From assembly GCA_030650265.1 (NCBI GenBank), contig JAUSEJ010000284.1:1-10505 (forward strand): a stretch of 10,505 bases of DNA, given 5' to 3'. Each line of letters starts with the position of its first letter. Within the stretch, counting starts at the first letter, position 1. This document shows, piece after piece, positions 7,693 through 10,505 of the stretch. The notes below the pieces were generated by a model. The model was not told where the DNA came from. It was given only the letters and a program-made list of their open reading frames with translations, and did not search any database. The DNA is from Dehalococcoidia bacterium. Lineage in GTDB: Bacteria > Chloroflexota > Dehalococcoidia > JACPQF01. A program made the translations under genes and the position numbers.

Positions 7693-7721
7693 ATTATACC
7701 TCCCCGGCAGTAAAAGCACAA
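7693..7721 (-). promoter_or_regulatory. purF: Predicted sigma-70-type purF promoter
   Basis: On the minus strand TATAAT (7693-7698) matches the -10 consensus exactly, with TTGTGC (7716-7721) as a weak -35 box at the ideal 17-base spacing. Transcription would begin near 7686, giving a leader of roughly 80 bases before the purF ATG at 7608. The -35 matches consensus at only three of six positions, so some activation may be needed. Confidence 0.55.
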
Positions 7722-7755
7722 GACATTATGGCCATCGACGGAAACATAGTCACCG

Positions 7756-8456
7756 TCAAGATGCAAGCTGGCTCTTCCAGCAGGTATACAGATACACTGA
7801 AAGATCGCCAAAACTCTGCTGATCGGCCACCTGAAATCGTTTTGCCAGCCACTCGACGTTCTCGTTGGCCCTGTGCTGTTCCCTCGCCCCGGTCAGGGAC
7901 CGGTCGAACTCGACAAACCATACTCTAGACTTGCTACCAACTGCAGCCTCAAGCGAGCGTGCCATGAGCCCCGGCGTCTCCTGCGTCTGCGCGGCAAGGG
8001 TGTCACTGCTGGACAATTCGGGGTCGGCAAGGAACTTCTGGGGAAGGTCACGATTGAAATAGTAGGCGGGAAAGAAAGTGAGTTTGTTGTCATGGATGAT
8101 TACGTCTCCCGGCTGCAAGCGCTCTTCTAAATGAGCCACGACTCGGGGGAAGACCACTACCACCATTCCGAGGCCGAGAACGACCGAAAGGGACCGGGCC
8201 ACCCACAGACTATTGCCCAAAAGGAGCCAGAAATGGAGAAGAAAATAGTACAGCGGGGCATCGTATCGGCCGCCGTGGCCTTGATGATAGCGGACAATCC
8301 CTTCTCGGCGAACAGAATGCTGCTGATCTCGTCATACCAGGTATTGCGCTCCCCGAGGTTAAACAGGCGAAGAGCGAGACCGACGATCAGGGCCGGAGCG
8401 ACAAGCCAACTGCCGTATCCTTCTCGAAACAACCTGCGAATCGCCACTAATGTCAC
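7756..8456 (-). pseudogene. Broken GT39-type membrane glycosyltransferase
   Basis: Two adjacent frames together encode parts of one GT39-like (protein-mannosyltransferase type) enzyme. The N-terminal part, from GTG at 8456, has a membrane segment and NLGERNTWYDE, with the acidic catalytic motif, then AEKGLSAIIKATAADT. The expected continuation PPLYYFLLHFWLLLG appears only in the -1 frame, which opens after the G4 run at 8255-8258; one extra base there would restore the frame. The protein then moves from LGLGMVVVV almost directly to AHLEERLQPGDVII, normally the C-terminal soluble domain, so the central membrane helices (about 250 residues in typical members) are missing. It ends FGDLSVYLYT at TGA 7756. 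The GTG is four bases after the upstream stop with TTGGAG as ribosome site, so it was once co-translated. Sequencing error could explain the frameshift, but not the missing centre. Confidence 0.8.
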
Positions 8457-8460
8457 GCGG

Positions 8461-10505
8461 CTACTCCAATCTGCTCAGCGAATAGGAGCCAGGGCTCGAT
8501 ATTCCCTGCCCGAACGAATAGATACTCTCTACTGTGTCACCGTAGATTAGCCTCAAATGCCGCTTCTCGAACGCCAACAGGGCGTCGATATCTTCCGGGT
8601 TCACCTCTCGATGGGGCTCTTCGCTGTAATAGCGCAGGCTATCGAGGTTGATCAGGAGGTGAGTATACCCCTGCTTTCTTAAGGTCGCCAATATAGCATC
8701 ACCATCGCCTTCCAGAAGCAGATGATGGCGCCAGTTATCCAGAAGTGTGTCAGGCTGAACAATACGTTGGAAGTAGAAGGAGCGAGGCTCCCACAAGAAA
8801 TAGACTTTGGCGTCCTCCCCCAAACTCGCATTCACGTGTTCCGCTGCCTCGTAATATCCAACGAGATGGTGAGCAAGGTACTCCTTCTCGGACTCTGCCC
8901 CCACGATGAACGGCAGCGGCGAGTCCGCCATTAGGGCGCAGGTCTGGGTGACCAACGACAGAGCCAGGGCCAGAGCAATCGCACCACCGACGAAGTGCTG
9001 CAGGTTGAGACCGTCCGCTACCCTGAAACGATAGACAGCACAGGCGACCGCCGCCGATAGCACGCCGAAGGCGGGAAGGAGCAACCTGGTTTGGCGCAGC
9101 GGCTCCGACCAGGCAATACCCACTAGCCATACCGCATACATCACCGCTACGAAAACAAGGCTTCCCCTCAACCCCGTACCCTCAATCCACTGCCCTCTCC
9201 TCATCAGGAATAACAAAGGCAAAAGAGCCAGAAATAGCGGCCCGATAGTGGCCTGATACCCCAACCCACCTTCGACCCCAAGGATGGTCATTTCCAGCGG
9301 CGCCAGGAGCAGACGCCAGGGCTGCTGCATAAGCCCGCTGCCGCCGCGCGAGACCCAGTCGGCCCTAAACGAATCCCAGAATGGACCGCCCAACAGGAAT
9401 GGATAGAAGGGATTTCCGGTGAAGGCCAGGTTCTTCAGATACCAGGGGGCCGCCACGACCGCTACCACGAGGCAACAGACCAAGACAAAGCGCCGGCTCG
9501 GCCGCCTCTGCTGACCATTGTAACTTGTCAACGTTTCAGCCCCGGCTAACCTTCTTGGAAGGACGACCTCCTCGCCGCGCTGCCAGGAAGTTGAGGCTTT
9601 AGCCGGAGAGGATGGTCTGTTTACAAATCGGCCCAGGGTCGAACCAAGCCTGGCCTCGACGGCGACCGTTACAATTACGGCCAGCATCCCTACCAGACCC
9701 GTATACTTTATCCCGCCGGCCAAACCGAGAAAGATGGCGGCGAGGAGCCACCAGTTTCGTTTACCTTCCCGAAACCCTGCCACGGCGCACCACAACGACA
9801 GAGTCAAATAGAGCACGAGGGCCAGATCGACGTAGGCTTTGCTTGACAAGATGACGACGCTAGGCGCCGACAGAAGGATCGCCGCCGCCAGCCAGGCCAC
9901 CTGGACGCCGAAGAGCCGCCGGGCGAAGCAGAACACGGCTCCAACGGCGAGGAGGCCAAACTCCCAATGGATGAGGCCGGCCACGATCGGCCCCTTCAGA
10001 AGCATTCCATCAAGAAACAGCATCTCCACCAAAGGCGGGAAGTAGAAGTGCATTCCATCCAGGCCACCGAAAATGCGATGCTGCGCCATGTATAGCTCAG
10101 GACCGGTGAGATGATAGACGAGGCTGTCCCAGGCCCAGGGCGGCGTCAAGGCGGCGAGCAAGGCCAAACCCTCTGTCAAGGCGATGAATATGGCTAGTAG
10201 AAGGCTAAGACGGTTTTCAAACACAAAGACACGAAGACACGAAGATAAGCCAATAGTCGTCCTTTGTGGTCCGTCCTTCTGAAGGATGTCTTTGTGTTTA
10301 AGCGTGACCCCCACGATGGCCACGCTGGCCGCGACAAATATGGCATAAAAGACCAATGGATAGAGCAATCCAGCCAGTCCCAAAAAGAAGGTCACCTGAG
10401 AAATAGCGCCAAGCCCCAAAGATGTTGATAGGGTTAAGCCTTCCAGTCGGGTCAAATCCAGATGGAATGCCCGCAGGAGAAGCCGCCCGGCGCCGTAGGC
10501 GACCA
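8461..10505 (-). CDS. GT-C (GT39-like) membrane glycosyltransferase, 5' end outside window
   Basis: At least 680 residues are visible, and the frame stays open to the right edge. The TTG at 10455 is not the start, because the upstream codons (VAYGAGRLLLRAFHLDL) continue typical family sequence. Many hydrophobic helices are followed by a soluble C-terminal domain, from about residue 520 counted from 10455. PPWAWDSLVYHLTGPELY (105-122) contains the likely catalytic Asp110 of the first extracytoplasmic loop, and AAPWYLKNLAFTGNPFYPF (335-353) is a common motif of this group. The enzyme would move a sugar from a polyprenyl-phosphate donor to an envelope acceptor; substrate unknown. Two loops (residues 53-79 and 284-305) are encoded by inverted-repeat segments that look inserted yet keep the frame. 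The stop TAG at 8461 is followed after four bases by the broken paralogue. Confidence 0.88.
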   Translation of the reverse strand, partial: VAYGAGRLLLRAFHLDLTRLEGLTLSTSLGLGAISQVTFFLGLAGLLYPLVFYAIFVAASVAIVGVTLKHKDILQKDGPQRTTIGLSSCLRVFVFENRLSLLLAIFIALTEGLALLAALTPPWAWDSLVYHLTGPELYMAQHRIFGGLDGMHFYFPPLVEMLFLDGMLLKGPIVAGLIHWEFGLLAVGAVFCFARRLFGVQVAWLAAAILLSAPSVVILSSKAYVDLALVLYLTLSLWCAVAGFREGKRNWWLLAAIFLGLAGGIKYTGLVGMLAVIVTVAVEARLGSTLGRFVNRPSSPAKASTSWQRGEEVVLPRRLAGAETLTSYNGQQRRPSRRFVLVCCLVVAVVAAPWYLKNLAFTGNPFYPFLLGGPFWDSFRADWVSRGGSGLMQQPWRLLLAPLEMTILGVEGGLGYQATIGPLFLALLPLLFLMRRGQWIEGTGLRGSLVFVAVMYAVWLVGIAWSEPLRQTRLLLPAFGVLSAAVACAVYRFRVADGLNLQHFVGGAIALALALSLVTQTCALMADSPLPFIVGAESEKEYLAHHLVGYYEAAEHVNASLGEDAKVYFLWEPRSFYFQRIVQPDTLLDNWRHHLLLEGDGDAILATLRKQGYTHLLINLDSLRYYSEEPHREVNPEDIDALLAFEKRHLRLIYGDTVESIYSFGQGISSPGSYSLSRLE
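9542..9606. repeat. Inverted-repeat segment in frame within the GT-C gene (second)
   Basis: CCGGCTAA (9542-9549) and TTAGCCGG (9599-9606) form a perfect 8-bp inverted repeat around 49 bases. The inside starts with a small palindrome, CCTTC-TTG-GAAGG (9550-9562). It encodes residues 284-305 of the membrane protein, a charged loop (around SWQRGEEVVLPRR) between hydrophobic helices. It may be a small repeat inserted in frame, but the short arms could also arise by chance in G+C-rich DNA. Confidence 0.35.
10219..10299. repeat. Inverted-repeat segment in frame within the GT-C gene (first)
   Basis: AAACACAAAGACA (10219-10231) and TGTCTTTGTGTTT (10287-10299) form a perfect 13-bp inverted repeat around 55 bases. 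The left arm runs into a tandem copy of GACACGAA (10228-10243), and the right arm follows the palindrome TCCTTCTGAAGGA (10274-10286). Wording of the type ACAAAGACACGAAGACACGAAG is one I recall as a dispersed intergenic repeat in many environmental bacteria. Here it lies inside a coding region, encoding residues 53-79 of the membrane protein in an open frame without stops, between two hydrophobic helices. Confidence 0.7.

Noticed and set aside
7609..7719. Upstream extension of purF by 37 codons
   Set aside because: The added residues are not PurF-like, cover the predicted -10 box and leader, and would bury the Cys nucleophile behind an overlong propeptide; the ATG at 7608 has a strong GAGGTGA.
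7734..7755. GACGG/CCGTC hairpin after the pseudogene as a terminator
   Set aside because: Five-pair stem with an 11-base loop and no T tract.

Overview
The window carries a one-directional block of housekeeping and cell-surface genes on the minus strand of a bacterium of moderately high G+C. The lineage cannot be fixed from the sequence. PurF keeps a propeptide ending just before Cys and four cysteines placed like the [4Fe-4S] ligands of the Bacillus enzyme, and one small membrane protein resembles the DUF3566 family known from Actinobacteria. Together these suggest an actinobacterial, chloroflexotal or firmicute-like anaerobe; this is inference only.

In the direction of transcription (right to left): a large GT-C/GT39-like membrane glycosyltransferase runs off the right edge (8461-10505). 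Four bases after it comes a second GT39-type gene that is broken, with a one-base frameshift at a G4 run and an apparent loss of its central membrane segments (7756-8456). Next are a purF promoter region with an inverted repeat over the -10 box, purF (6196-7608), a 165-bp gap holding a long hairpin, purN and purH (overlapping by one base at TAGTG), glgA, a GalT/HIT-like nucleotidyltransferase, a DUF3566-like membrane protein, and a polyprenyl-phosphate-type GT2 glycosyltransferase. After GT2 lies a hairpin, and then the last 14 codons of a gene on the plus strand converging from the left, possibly a polysaccharide deacetylase.

Functionally, purF, purN and purH supply three steps of purine synthesis: PRPP amination, GAR formylation, and the last two steps to IMP. 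glgA makes alpha-1,4-glucan from ADP-glucose, and its neighbour is a nucleotide-sugar-type enzyme. The GT2 and GT-C enzymes at the two ends would fit a lipid-linked sugar donor pathway for envelope glycans, but nothing proves that they work together. Gaps from purH to GT2 are about 42 bp or less, so purF through GT2 may be one transcript.

I see no CRISPR array, phage, toxin, transposase, tRNA or rRNA, and no convincing undescribed system. The most unusual items are two repeat-like hairpin segments that keep the reading frame inside the large membrane glycosyltransferase, the decayed GT39 copy, the hairpin element between purF and purN, and the GalT-like gene coupled to glgA. No gene-free stretch exceeds 300 bases.
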